NCBI GenBank assembly: GCA_037957365.1
Contig: JARHVA010005489.1
Span: 346,001 to 410,000 of the forward strand
Reading direction: 5' to 3'
Length of the DNA stretch: 64,000 nucleotides
Origin: Torreya grandis
Lineage: Eukaryota > Streptophyta > Pinopsida > Cupressales > Taxaceae
The position numbers and the translations under genes are program-made. Below are positions 16,821 through 28,850 of this stretch, one piece after another. Below the pieces are notes generated by a model. It did no database searches. It had not been told where the DNA came from and saw only the letters and a list, made by a program, of their open reading frames with translations. Numbering within the stretch: the stretch's first letter is position 1; each line of letters opens with the position of its first letter.

Positions 16821-18560
16821 TTAATTATTCTTTAAATTTCATAATGTCCTCCATATTTCTAAGGATCACTAAGGATATAAATAAATATGCATCTAGGGAT
16901 TGATCTTACATATCTTTTGGTTCTTCTCCATTCCATATCCTACTCAAATGATAATGTCCCATATTCTATCATCTTGGATTCACATTCATCTTGAATTTTA
17001 ATTATTGAAACAACATCAACCACCAAGAGATCATTCCACCTATCATAGCTTTGTTAACCAAGTATCACAAGGCCTAATTATCTATAAAAACTCAAATGGC
17101 ATGACGAAAAGGTAATGCCTAAATTTATGTAGAGAAAACACCATTGCTAGTGATTTTCTCTGTGGTCATGTATTTCTTCTCTATTAATGACAATCTACTA
17201 CTTCTAAAATGTATAAGATGACCTAACCCACCATTCCCTATCTATTATAATTAACATGTACATATAATGGCTTCATCCAATATGGAAAAAACCAGATAAT
17301 AACTATGAATAACCTTTGTTTGAGTTAAATAATTTTTATTTTTTGACATTCATGTGTCCATTCAAACTTTATATCTTTGCATAATAAATTTTCTAATGGT
17401 GTAGAGATGGATGTGTATCCCTTGATGAAATTTTTGTGATATCCTATGTGACCAAAAATTATTCTCACCTCTATGGAAATAATTACAGGTGGCATCCCCA
17501 CTATAACTATAATTTCAGCCTTATCAAATATAATTATGTCATTGGATATGATGTGGCCCAATAAAACATTGAAAGGTGTGAAAAACAAGCATTTGTTTAG
17601 ATTAAATGTAATTCATAGGGCTCAACAACACTTTGGCATTAGACAAATTTTAGACAAATAATCTTTGAAAAAAAGGAAGATAACCTAACCACCTAAATAA
17701 ACCTTTAAAAATCATGAATAAAATCTTTAAATGTAATTACCATATCTTAATAAAAAACTACTAAAGTATTCATAAGACCAAATGGCATTATTATACATGT
17801 GAATGAACCACATTCAATTGTGAAAGTTGTTTTATATTTATTTTTTATGTGACTAGAATTTGATGATACCCAACAAATAGATCCATGAATTAACATTATT
17901 CATGTCTTGAAATTGGTTTAAGAACCTCATCTATGAAGCATATGTGAAATTTACCATTAATTAAAGCATCATTCAATGCATGATAATGCTCACATACATG
18001 AATAGTTGGTTTTCTTTAGTTTTACTACCATTCAACTAACCCAATCTAACTTTTATACTAGATAGATGATATTTTCTTCATGCATATGATATAGCTTAGC
18101 CTTCACTTAAAAAATCATGTTGTGATTGAATCTATATGTATTCTTTTTAATTTTTCTAATACATTTTTTCAATTCAATGTGAATCTCCCCCAATGATGTG
18201 TTTATACCTTTAAATTATGTAAAATTAGTCAGACAGACATACTAATAATATATTAAAAATTGTAATGCCTCTGAAATCTCATTATGAGTGCAGTAGAATT
18301 CAAAAGTCACAATTTTGTGCACATACTCTATTCCATAATTTTATTCAATTTTGTTTAATTGTTTTTCATATACTCTATTATATCTATTGGGTAGTGACTT
18401 TTGCATAGTTATTTCTCTTTATTTTTATTAATTTTTTGAATTTCGTAGTCTTTCTTACTTAGCTTATTTTGAAATTTATATTTTGTTAGCTTTGCTACTT
18501 GATCTGGTTTGAATAAGCCTTCTAAATATATACCCCCATTACTATCTTCAGATTATGTCA
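16821..18560 (-). pseudogene. AF reverse transcriptase and RNase H remnant
   Basis: Minus-strand reading starts with a weak RT N-terminus, then GYHQI (about 17860), a TTFTIECGSF-like block and IIMPFGLMN (about 17770-17800), the conserved xPFGLxNA motif of RT. The YxDD box is lost. From 17588 down an open stretch gives LLGHIISNDIIIFDKAEI, IFGHIGYHKNFIKGYTSIS and FEWTHECQK, the RT thumb and connection. RNase H follows (about 16960-17310): KKYMTTEK, FIDN, ALWYLVNK and HYHLSRI, as in Tat RNase H ending in ADHLSRI. Many stops. B is inserted just upstream at 18820. Confidence 0.85.
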
Positions 18561-18819
18561 CCTCATATGCAATTTTATTACAAGGATTAATAATTTAATA
18601 CTCATGTTTACTATATTTATAGTTATGAATTAGTATATTTAAATCTTGAGTTTCTTCTTGCTATGATAATGATTCCATCATAGTTAGCAAATCATCTACC
18701 TAAATATAACATAACAAAGTTTTCAATTTTTTCAACTTGTTATGCATTACTAGATTTTAATCCTTTAAAATAAAATTAGATAGTCTTGTTATACCTATGC
18801 CTAATGTCTAATTTTCTTT
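18561..18819 (-). pseudogene. AF protease-RT linker, downstream piece
   Basis: The minus-strand frame contains LKKLKTLLCYI followed by an acidic tract and a GLFKPDQVAKL-like stretch. It corresponds to LIKIKHLLCHG and LFEPKWPIEL in element D (about 31795-32060). It resumes the linker cut by B; the other side lies at 24399. The two flanks overlap by some codons relative to D, so the exact insertion point is uncertain. Confidence 0.55.
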
Positions 18820-20150
18820 TGCATACACTCCATTTTTATCACTTTTGTGTCAAAATTGTAAAATGCAATGACTTTATGAAATTACAAATAAATGGGTCTA
18901 AATTAATTTTTTCATCTAACATATGAGTTTTAATTCACCTTGTAATATCTCTACATGGGATAATTCACCATATTAGATCTATTGAAGAATCATTATAGTC
19001 ATTTTTATGTCTATTATTTTTTTGTTCAGATCAATTCACTAATTATTCTACTTTGATTTGAATTTGTCCATTCACCTAACATACAGGTTTGAATTCACCT
19101 TGGGGCATCTCTACATGGGATAATTCACCATATTATATCTGTTCATCATTCTTGTCATTTTCTCTATTCAATTCTTCTACTCTGATCAATTCACTAATTC
19201 CCGTTCATTGATCAATTCATACAATCAATTCCCCTTCTCTAAATCATTCTTGTAATAAAATTTCCCACATTGTATTAATTAAATTGATCATTGATTAATT
19301 TAACTAATCATTATTTTAATTACAGTTATATGAAAATGAAATTATAGTTGCCTTCAAATTGTTAATTAAGATTTTTCCTCTTAAAAGGCATCTTCATTCT
19401 AGAAAGAATGTTAAGATCCTATAGAATATTCTTTTATGATCCAACCAATTTACTAAATGAATTAATATGTAAGATTATTCTCCACCTTTAATCTTGTAAA
19501 CAAGATGAAGGGCCAAAATGAATCTTTTGAGATGTTTTAGGGGAACATTTATCCCTTCATCTTGGAAAAAATATGAAAATCCTACATTGATTTTTCATTA
19601 GCTTTCTTGGGAATGATTCTCCACCCTTCATCTTTGAAATAAGATGAAAGTTACACAATGAATCTCAAAAATATATTATAAGGATCATACTTCACCCTTC
19701 ATCTTGGAATAAAAATGAAGGTATCATATTAATCCTTCTCTAGTATTTTCAAAATTCATCCTCCAACCTTAATCTTGAGCAAGATGAATGGATCACATTA
19801 GTGATCTATGTCCTGATCCACAATAATTGTCAAGGAGTCATTTGTAGCCATTCATCTTGACATCAAGATGATGGGTTCTAATTAATCTTGATTTTTTTAA
19901 ATATACATCTTCTCATTACAATTTACATGATTAAATTATAAAAAGAAGTGATGATTAATTATGTAGTCTTATTGTGCATCACCTTTTATATTCTTGGTCA
20001 ATTAACATATTAATTATAAATTTGAGCCTAATCATATGTAAAGATGAGGTTTCTAATGAATATTTATGCATGCCAAAGAGCCACCAAGAAAAACTACTTA
20101 CCTTATGTATTTTGTAGGTTCTAAAAAGGTTGTGGTAATTCATTAAAGCA
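18820..20150 (+). repeat. B 5' LTR
   Basis: It aligns collinearly with 23042-24398. It contains a two-copy ~160-bp internal duplication (landmarks CATCTAACATATGAG near 18913 and CACCTAACATACAGG near 19073, each followed by AATTCACC...GGGATAATTCACCATATTA) and the hairpin array 19485-19875. Similarity is strong to about 20070 and weak from there to 20150. Confidence 0.8.
19485..19875 (+). repeat. Array of six hairpins in B 5' LTR
   Basis: Six imperfect inverted repeats of the form CCCTTCATCTTG-n(3-5)-CAAGATGAAGGG start at 19485, 19553, 19624, 19695, 19767 and 19849. Starts are 68-72 bp apart except the last (82). The palindrome arms are more alike than the sequence between them. The arms of several units are mutated, so pairing is imperfect. 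Confidence 0.85.
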
Positions 20151-20416
20151 TACACTATCTACTAGCATTTCCTTTCGCATCTTAATAAGAATTCACATTT
20201 CATTTGAGCTATAATAAAACTTTGTTATATTCCATTTTTTTCATTTCATACAAGTTTTAATCACACCCTTATCTCAAAAGGTCCATATGAGTAAGGCAAT
20301 CTTAGGGGATTGTAACCTTTACACCCTTGTATAAATGAATTATCTACACCAAAAAAGGAATTTAATAAGTAATATAATGTTAATATATTCGTGAGAGTAT
20401 CTTGTCCAAGCGTAAT

Positions 20417-20791
20417 CAAATTCTAAACTCATCATCTTCTAGTGAAACATTATTTGAGGTGTTAAGGGATAATAAAATTCTAATATCATGATCCTTTAGC
20501 AAAACTTTGCTTGAGGAATTAAGGGACAATCAAAATGAATTATCAATGTATCTCAGTGTAAATTTATTCAAGGCATTATTGGATAGTCAAAATTAGAACA
20601 ATAAAGAAGACTCTATTGGTGAAAACCTCTTTGAGGCACCAATAATTGAGCTAATTAGTTCCTAATTGCTTGTTGAATACGTTATTGAAATCAATATTGG
20701 ACTTACTACAACCAAAATTAAGTTGATTCCAAACTCATCAATAATGTGTGTGACTAAAAATCCCAATATTAATTTCTCCTCCAATATATAA
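20417..20791 (+). pseudogene. Decayed ORF with 19-codon repeats in B
   Basis: A single plus-strand frame of 125 codons with three internal stops contains near-repeats of SxSxSxTLxExLRDN. Units start at 20429, 20486 and 20543 (57-bp period) and a degenerate one at 20606. Typical versions read SETLFEVLRDN, SKTLLEELRDN and SVNLFKALLDS. The frame ends in KLIPNSSIMCVTKNPNINF before TAA at 20789. The helical, leucine-zipper-like repeats could come from a gag or linker part of a Tat polyprotein. I do not recognise the exact protein. Confidence 0.45.
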
Positions 20792-23041
20792 ACAGTCCAA
20801 GGTGATCCCCATTTAGGACCTATATTCCATTATCTAATTAGATCATTTGTCCAATGCATATCTATATGTACACACCCTGGTAGAAATCTTTTCCAAAGTG
20901 ATAATGAAAACAACTTGTTTATATGTTTAGAGGAAGTAGAATTAATGTCAAATCAAGATCACAATAGAATCAATACATCCCACATTAGAAACAAAATTGT
21001 AGTAGAGAAGCTATTGAAGATTGATATGGGTTAGAGATTAAACATTTAACATTATACATCTTGTAATATTCCAATAAGTTGAGATTTAAAAATTATGAAA
21101 AAATAAATAAGATTAAAAAGAGAAATAATTCATCTAATAGTGAAAACCATGTTTTTTGCACTTTGGGAAAGTACCATGATGAAAAATAGGTTTCTAATGT
21201 CATGTGTAAATTTTTTTTATCTAAAAGTAAATTGACACTTGGTGGCATCCTTATCTATATTAAAATACATTCCATTATTTTGATATTTATAATTTTACCT
21301 TTTACCAAACCATATTTATGTTCATCCTACGATGGTCAAATTTTTACTTCTCATATTCATATTAATAATAAAGTACAAGTTGTTTTAAGTCATGTTTTGG
21401 AAAATATCTTGGCATATCCTCTTAGTGACACTTTGAGGATTAGAAATTTGGATCCCATGTAACATGGTACTTTGATATTAATTATTATCTTATCATACAT
21501 TATTATCTAACATTATAATTCCAATCCTATCATCTACTTTTAAACCTGATCTTGGTGTTAGAACAAGTTTTGCTTTTCCTAGTGATCCCTTATGGGTATA
21601 ATTAACACTCCTAAATGTTTAATTCCTAAAATATAATAATTTTAATATTATATTCCCATGTTATCACCATTTTGTGATCATTTTAATTCCATTATCTCAC
21701 CATTTTTTAAATTAAATCTTATGCTCTCATTGTTTTGCAAGTTTCACTATTCAATCATATACATTTTTTTGGCTTGATCATACTTATTAATTTATGTTCC
21801 CAATTTAATGTCAAAATATAATGGATTGAGGTCCAAATACAATATGTATATAGTGTTCCATGCTCTAAGGTTTGCTCAACCATACCATATAGCATTATCT
21901 TGACATTTTGTGAGAATTTTTATTACCATTTTGGATAGATTAATCCTTGTACACTCTTGCTATTTTGCAAGTCCCTTTTCTTATTTTTATTATATAATCT
22001 ATTCTTATTAACTTATCATAACTTCTATTATTTTACCAATATTTGGGAGAAATACATTTAGATTTAATTCCATAGGACTATGTAGGCAACATCCACTTGC
22101 ATGGGGTATTTAGAGTCAGCTCGACCACCCTTCTTTATTCTTGAATTACACCTTCTTTGGTGATGATTATTTTAACATAACCTTGGTATCAAAGAGTAAT
22201 ACCTTATTATCACCTAAACTCCTTTATAAATTGAATTATTAGTTACTTTTGCTTGTGTGTTTGTGTGTTGATTGTTTGTTTTATTATGAGTATGTTATCT
22301 TTCTACTCATTGCCTTAATTTGGCACATTCATGTTCTTACTTAAGTCTTAAATATTCAAATAATGATTTCAAGTTCTGAATAATGTTTAGTTAAATTAGA
22401 AATGATTTAATTGCATTATGATTTACACTTTAATCTTGATTTTTCGTATCTTTTCGAAAGTTACATACATTCAAATTTTGAATTCAAATTTATGTATTTA
22501 CGACAAATAAATGTTTATCACAATTATCTCAAGATTATGATGTCTATTATCATGTAAAATATTAAAAATCAAATATCAAAAAATATATAAATAATGTTCA
22601 ACTCAAAAATATCTCTATACAATAATAAGACTAACAAACATCATGATCATTCACTTTAAATTAATGAAATCAACTAAGCATAACATAAATCTCATCAAAT
22701 AATAATTGTATGATAATTTGTAAAACAAAATAATATCAATCATGTCTAATCTATGTACAAGAGACATAAAAGAATCAGATTCATGGATCTATCTATGATC
22801 ATTTATTTCTTTTGTGAGTCCACTCATCTAAAATTTTATCAACTCTCCCCTCAAGGGGGTATTCAAGGCTTACCAAGTGCTACTTTGGGAGAAATTTAAA
22901 CCCTTTTAATAGTATATTAAGAAAATTCATCAAAATAAACATCCATTAATTTTATTCTATGGTCATTTTAAGAAATTTTTTATTATTTTAAAATTCATTT
23001 TTTCATCTACATATCACAATGCCTTATCAAATATGGGAAAA
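20792..23041 (+). other. B internal region, mostly unassigned
   Basis: A further plus-strand coding-like stretch (about 20840-21030, with NLFICLEEVELMSNQD) and an open frame at 21202-21462 show no domain that I recognise. The rest is AT-rich. TTGGTATCAAAGAGT at 22183-22197 resembles a primer-binding site for initiator tRNA-Met, but it is 2 kb from the LTR end. It could mark an additional, unrecognised insertion or a much longer LTR. Confidence 0.4.
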
Positions 23042-24398
23042 TGTAGACACTCCATTTTTATTGCTTCCATGAAAAAATTTAGAAATGGAATGACTTGCTG
23101 TAATTTCACATAAACTATTTTAAATTCATTAGCTCATCTAACATATGATATTGAATTCACCTTGCAGCATCCCTAGGTGGGATAATTCACCATTTTAGAT
23201 CGGTTTAATTGTAATTATAGTAATTTTATATGGTCATTTTTTTAATTTTGATCAATTCATTAATTCTTCTATTTTGGTCTAAATTTATCTATTCACCTAA
23301 AATTAGAGATTGAATTCAATTTAGGGAAACTCTAGTTGGAATAATTCACCATATTATATCTATTTAATTATCATTATATTAATTTTCTCTACTTAATTAT
23401 TCTACTCTTATCAATTCAAACAATCAATTGTCATTCTCTAAAACATTTTTCTAATCAAATTCCATAAATTATATTAATTAACCTGATATTTGATAGATAA
23501 AATTAGCCATTATTATAATTATAGTCCGATGAAAATGGAATTACAACTTCCTTTCAATTTAAAATTCCTCCATTTCCTTCCAAAAGTCATTTTCATTCAA
23601 TAAATAATCTTGAGATCCTATGGGATATTATTTTGTGAGCCAAATAATTTAATAAATGAATTGATATACAAGATTATTATCCATGCTCTAGCTCGGAGAC
23701 AAGATTAAGGGTCCACAATGAATCTTATGAGATATTTTAGGGGAACATTTTGAACCCTTCATCTTGGAAACAAGATGAAGGTCATATATTTATTATCCAT
23801 GTGCTTTCATGGAAATGATTATCCACCCTTCACCTTGGATATAAGATGAAGGGCCCAAAATGAATCTCACAAATATATTATGAAGAGAATCCTCCACACT
23901 TCATCTTGAAAACAATATTAAAGGCTCATATTAATCCTTATTTCATATTTTAAAGATCCATCCTTCACCCTTCATCTTGAGCAAGATAAATGGCTCATAT
24001 TATTTATCCATGTGTTGATCCATGTGAATTGTTAAGGACTCATTTGTAACTTTTCATCTTGGATTCAAGATCAAGGGTCATCATTGATCTTGATTTATAA
24101 ACTCTTCTCATTACAACTTAGATGATAAAATTATACAATGAAGTGATGATGAATTTTGGAATCTTCTTTTCCATCACCTTTTTAATTCTTGATCAAATTA
24201 AAGTAGGCCATAGATTTAAAGGATATATTTTAACATGAATTGGAATTCAAAAGGACATATTAACTCTACATCTGAGCCCAATAATATGTGAAAATGAGGT
24301 TTCCAATGAATTTTTTCATCATAATAGTTTAATATTACAATTTAGTAGCTAATACTTTTATGCTCACAAGGTCTTAGGTGTCATTCACTAATTCATCA
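23042..24398 (+). repeat. B 3' LTR
   Basis: It starts TGTAGACACTCC directly after ATGGGAAAA and shows the same internal order as the 5' copy: two ~160-bp units (23133 and 23292 landmarks), then the six-hairpin array, then TGAGCCCAATAATATG. Weak similarity continues to ATTCATCA at 24398. Confidence 0.8.
23685..24077 (+). repeat. Array of six hairpins in B 3' LTR
   Basis: Inverted repeats begin at 23685, 23755, 23826, 23897, 23968 and 24051, spaced 70-71 bp with a final 83-bp step, matching the 5' LTR array unit for unit. The second (CCCTTCATCTTG GAAA CAAGATGAAGG) is near-perfect. Confidence 0.87.
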
Positions 24399-25646
24399 TG
24401 TTTTTTTAAACATTAAAAAATATTAAAGGAGTAGAATTAGTGTGTTGTAGATTATATTGGTACACCCTTCTATGTTCCTAATTCATATACCACATAGTTG
24501 GAATTGGTGTTAGAGTGTGTCTAAAATATTCACCTAATATCTTTCTCAAAACTCTGTAGAGACCATATGTCTACGTATTTATGAATATGTAGCTATGTAC
24601 ATTAGCCTTATTCAATGAATGGCCACTCTATTCTAATAATGAGTGGTATTTGAAATTTTCATCATAGAAATTCACATGTCTTGTCTCATTTTAACTATGG
24701 TTTTATATGAATTACCCACCTTGTCTTAGTAGTTCCCTTCAAGGAATAACTATGTGCGCTAACTCTTTAAACTATATCGATTACATGGTGATCCAAACTA
24801 AATATAAAATGATTAAGATACTATATCATTAAATATTATGAAAATTAGAATTATTTGGAAAATAAATTTCACAAAGGTCACACATCATGATCTCCCTCAA
24901 CCAATTCAACATATGCACATCTGAGTCACCACTAATAGAATATTCTACATCCCAAGGTAGAATGTCTTATCAATTATGATCTATTTAATCCATGATTGAC
25001 ACACCTGTATTAGATGAGAAATATACTTCTAACTTAGTTGGAGATCACAAATATGGAGAGTTATATGCTTGAATTTTAAAATAATGAGTCAAAGACTTTG
25101 TTAACACTAGCTTATAGATTGATTGCTCCATTATATGCAGATGTATGTGTTGCACACGATTTGGTTTAAATAAATAATATTATATAGATGACAAATAATT
25201 TTGATTTGTATCTATATTGACTTTAAACCAATTTTTCTCACCATATGAATTATTTTACTCTAGTTATTTTAGAATAACTTAGGGATTATTATCTAATTTA
25301 TTTAGTTATATAAAAATTATCTTATCCCATTGGTGTGCTTCTAATTTATTTTACGTTGTATTGATAGTAATTTTTCCATCATAAGCCCATTTATTACCAA
25401 TGAAGACATGATAATGGATCTCATATATTTTGATCTAAATGACCACAAAATCTCCTCATATACTCAACTCAACAAATTTAATCTCCATATCCTTAAAGTG
25501 ACCAATTATCTCTCTCTACCTTAGTCTATAATACTGAGAGTAACATGATTGGATGTCAATATTAGCTAATCAATAGCCTCCAAACAATATTATGCAAGAG
25601 ATTGGTAATTTGATACAAGATATCTTCATTTTGATGAGTAATGAAA
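24399..25646 (-). pseudogene. AF gag tail, protease and protease-RT linker (upstream piece)
   Basis: On the minus strand the piece starts directly at the border of C with THQNEDILYQITNLLHNIV, matching TLHNEDISQNIIKLIHNLL in D (near 30360). Next comes a protease-like C-terminal block, IGNKWAYDGKITINT (near 25350), matching ISKKWAYDSQITINI in D; family counterparts have PxLIGRxWL here. The linker follows, with RWVIHIKP, DKTCEFL, IHKYVDIW (near 24570-24720), the counterpart of WWVSHRSD, DDACEFM and IHKHVEVW in D. Stops and frameshifts are frequent. The piece ends at the border of B. Confidence 0.75.
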
Positions 25647-25997
25647 GGTTATAATGAAATTAATTAGATGATTCACAATAATAGAATCATATATCATAGA
25701 ATTAAGAGTGAGATAAGTGGATCCACAAAAATAGTTATTGAAAGAGAAGAATACTTGAATATTATGACTGGTCCACTTCAAGGGTGAAACTTCCAAAAGA
25801 ATTTAGTAAGAATAGAATAAAAATATGATGATAAAAGTCTAACAATTACCTCCTATATATACTCTACTTATCTATCATTATTACATTTGATAACCATACT
25901 AAGAACATCAAGAAATGCAATAAGATAATATGAAGGTATGCAATCCACAAGTCAGCCACACATATACCTAAATGCACTATTATTTAAGGGTATAACA
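25647..25997 (-). repeat. C 3' LTR
   Basis: The minus-strand start is TGTTATACCCTTAA at 25997, preceded by the purine-rich AATGGGAATGAAA (25998-26010), a good polypurine tract. It aligns with 47185-47535, sharing CACTTCATTC-like, GTAGAGTATA and TATTATGACTGG/TATTATGATTGA blocks. The end TTATAACC mirrors TGTTATA as a terminal inverted repeat. Confidence 0.85.
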
Positions 25998-26010
25998 TTT
26001 CATTCCCATT

Positions 26011-26794
26011 AAAAATAATGTTGTTCTCAATGTTTAATCAAACCAAGATGTTTATGTAGGAATTATTTATCCTCCCATGCTACATATTTAGATTGTAGGT
26101 TCTTCTATTTGATTAAATACTCCTTAATCTATCTAGTCTGTAGTTGTTCAGTGTGCATGTGAAGGATCTCTTCAGGATCTAAAATTACTTGTAATTCTTC
26201 ATAGAATTTAGGTAACTCAATTTCATTGAAAATTATGTTCCTAATTATGTTCTTCATAGAAGATACATGGATTATCATATGTGTGTAAGTGGATAGGGGT
26301 AATTCTAGCATGTATGACACAATACCAATTTTATACAAGATGTAATAAGGGCCATAATAATTATGGGATATAGTTTTATCCTTTTTATATTTCTTCAGAT
26401 ACATATGTCTATATGGTTGTAAACACATAAATACCCAATCACCTATGTAAAAATGTCACTCACTCAAGTGTGGATCTACTTGCTCCTTTATTTTATTTTA
26501 TTATTAAATTTTGTCACAAACAAACCTCCTATTGATGGTCAATATGTTCATCAATATCTTGAAACTTGGGATACACTATAAAGGCTAAAATGATCTATGG
26601 GGGTGATACCCATATAATACAAAAATAGAGACATTTTAGAAAAAGTGTGAAAATAAGTGTTATACCACAATTAAACCTATGGTATCCAATGAACCCATTT
26701 ATCTTGTTTATCAAAAACAAATTAATGAATATACCCTTCAAGAAATTTCATGAGTAATTCTATTTAAATAGTATATTGAGGATGATAGGATTAG
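26011..26794 (-). pseudogene. C integrase C-terminal half with chromodomain
   Basis: Minus strand, from the border of D: decayed core end (DKWVHWIP, KMSLF, YGITPI; family WxxxLxxAEFWYN and MSPFxAxYG), then GDWVFMCLQPYRHMYL, NYYGPYYILYKIGIVSYMLE and HMIIHVSSMK, the GPF/Y module of chromovirus integrases. The chromodomain follows: LDPEEILHM, then KEYLIK, VAWEDK and FLHKHLGLIKH, counterparts of ILDRR, TEYLVKWK and ATWEDE...FPxFK. An open stretch covers 26129-26428. Chromodomains of this clade direct integration toward heterochromatin. A few stops remain, so the copy is dead, but it is among the better preserved segments here. Confidence 0.9.
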
Positions 26795-27307
26795 TGTTGG
26801 GAGAAGAAATTAGATAGTAAATTTACATAAGATATTTTTATGTATCTGTGCATTATGTACTCATTTTGTCATATATATGTATATTTTATTCTATCTCCAT
26901 TACTTGTAATAGATTAGAATATGAACAGACTCCACTTTTGGCACCATGTACGAGAAGAATATGAATAGTCATAAACTATAAATGTCTATATATACATGTA
27001 TTTTTATGAATAATGTAGTTTCAATTTTGAAGAGATCAATAGAGATTATTTTGGTTATGGTTACCTTTTGTGTTTCTTACTTTGTTCCTTGCATGCATTC
27101 TCATGTATAATGTTTATCTTATTTTTATCTAATTTAATATAAAGGTTCTATAACTATTAATGAATTACTAGTTGTTCCTAATTCCTAATTAATGCATAAT
27201 AACTCATTATGTTATGCTTCTATTTTCCAACCTTGTGTATGAATTCTCTGCACTATCCTATGTACTAAAGTATAAACCTAGCTATCCTCATCCTTGGCAT
27301 GTTATGA
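26795..27307 (+). repeat. D 5' LTR
   Basis: It starts TGTTGGGAGAAG. It aligns end to end with 42738-43250 through blocks such as AACAGACTCCACTTTTGG, ATAGTCATAAACTA, TTTTGGTTATGGTTACC and TATCCTCATCCTT. The end is near GGCATGTTATGA. No convincing primer-binding site follows. Confidence 0.88.
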
Positions 27308-28850
27308 TACTTCAATAACATTTATTAAGAATGGTGTAATGAGCATGGAATTACTCCTTATGGATGACACTATTCTAAGATGGTTACCAAGGTAGAGTGA
27401 TATTGAGATATGGTTAGACCAAAAAGTATGTAATTTTATAGAAGAAGAATCTAAACAGACTAGTCCTACCACATAAAAAATCATTCAAGATCACATCTAT
27501 GGAGAGATTTACAAAATATTTAGTGCGATTTGCCTAAGTTTATAGTATAATTTGCTATCATGTTTATAAATTTTTGATTTAACCCAATAATGAAATAAAG
27601 AATCATCTAGACGAAAGAGAAGATAGATTGGTTGCAAAAATTACAAACTAACTAGATGAGGGTAATAGATTATTAGCTTTTTACCACCATAGATAGATAA
27701 ATAAACAATTTTATAATACAAAGATGCATAGCTTTCAAATTTACACAAGACTTGTTTTGTTTAAATTTTTGTAGTGACTACCTCTCCTTATGAAGATGTT
27801 GGTTATGGACAAGGCCATGGTGCTTACTCTAGCCAATATTGCAGTCACTTTGGTCATATGAGGGTGTGTGTGACATGAAAATGAATTATGATTAGATGAG
27901 TAGATCAGGATTAAACAAGAATCTATAATGGATATATAAGGAAATAAAAGTAATAATAAAAGTGTGGATTCAGAACGTGAACAATCATAAGAAAATACAT
28001 AAAATAAATAGAAGAATACCCAAGTAGTTGTGAGTAGAGCTAGGAGTAGTAGTAAAATAGATGATGAATCAGTAATAAGACATGATGAGTGATATTAAAT
28101 AGAATAAGAATTAAATATGAGGAAATTTTTTAGATAGAAACAAGTGATGAAGAACGAGATGAAGAAGAGATGTTCAAAGAAGAAGAAGAGAATGGTGTCA
28201 AAGTAGAGTAGTTAGATGATAGATGTAGTGTGCATCTATAAAAATGGGTATTATCAAAATAAGGACATGAAAATTAATAAAATAATAATAAAAATTTCAT
28301 TGATTAATCACAAATTCAAATTTATAAAAATAAAAAGTTGTAAGAAATAATCATTCACTAGAAGAGCACACGTCCCTGTATCCCAATTTATTATATTCTA
28401 GTAGAAGTTTTTAACCAAATAGATAGAAATATAATATTTTGGAAGGTCCATTTTCATAACAAGTGAATAATTGGGGTACCAAAATTGAAATTACATCAAT
28501 TTTAAAGGCTTTGAAGTCCATAGAGCTTGTTGAAACTAAGCATAAAAAAAAAGGAAACACAAAAAAAACAAAGTGTGCACATTGACTCTCCTAGTGCATA
28601 GAGTAGTATGTACGTAAGATTTCCCAAAACATATCCTCCTCTTATAATATCTATGTATAATATACCCTTTACACTAATTTAAATAATGGTTCATGTAAGA
28701 GGATTTATAAACCTAGTAATGTACAATGGAAAGCTAAGCCCATTACTGATGAAGTTGTCTAAAATTATGAGCTAGTAGGGAAACTAACTCAAAGAACACT
28801 TGATTTTATATACCCTAGATACATTCAATGATAAAATATATAAAAATTTA
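27308..28850 (+). other. D leader and N-terminal gag remnant
   Basis: This is the region between LTR and recognisable gag. It includes a strongly acidic coding-like stretch (about 28140-28215, repeated GAAGAA/GATGAA codons, reading EERDEEEMFKEEEE) that could be an N-terminal gag linker. No domain assigned. Confidence 0.45.

Larger units (their letters stand above)
18820..24398 (+). mobile_element. Element B: LTR retrotransposon with hairpin-array LTRs
   Basis: Two direct LTR copies, about 1331 and 1357 bp, start with TGCATACACTCC / TGTAGACACTCC and flank about 2.9 kb. The purine-rich ATGGGAAAA just before the 3' LTR is a likely polypurine tract and sets the plus orientation. Flanking TCTTT (18815-18819) and TGTTT (24399-24403) agree at four of five positions, consistent with an eroded target-site duplication. 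No RT, integrase or protease domain is visible inside, so B looks non-autonomous or internally deleted. It is inserted in AF between protease and RT. Confidence 0.72.

Noticed and set aside
19485..19875. CRISPR-like array (regular ~71-bp repeats with palindromes)
   Set aside because: The units are diverged, lie in both LTRs of a plant retrotransposon, have no unique spacers and no cas genes; the context is eukaryotic.
22183..22197. TTGGTATCAAAGAGT as primer-binding site of element B
   Set aside because: It lies about 2 kb from the B 5' LTR end as defined by the LTR pair, and I found no LTR partner ending just before it. Left as unassigned.
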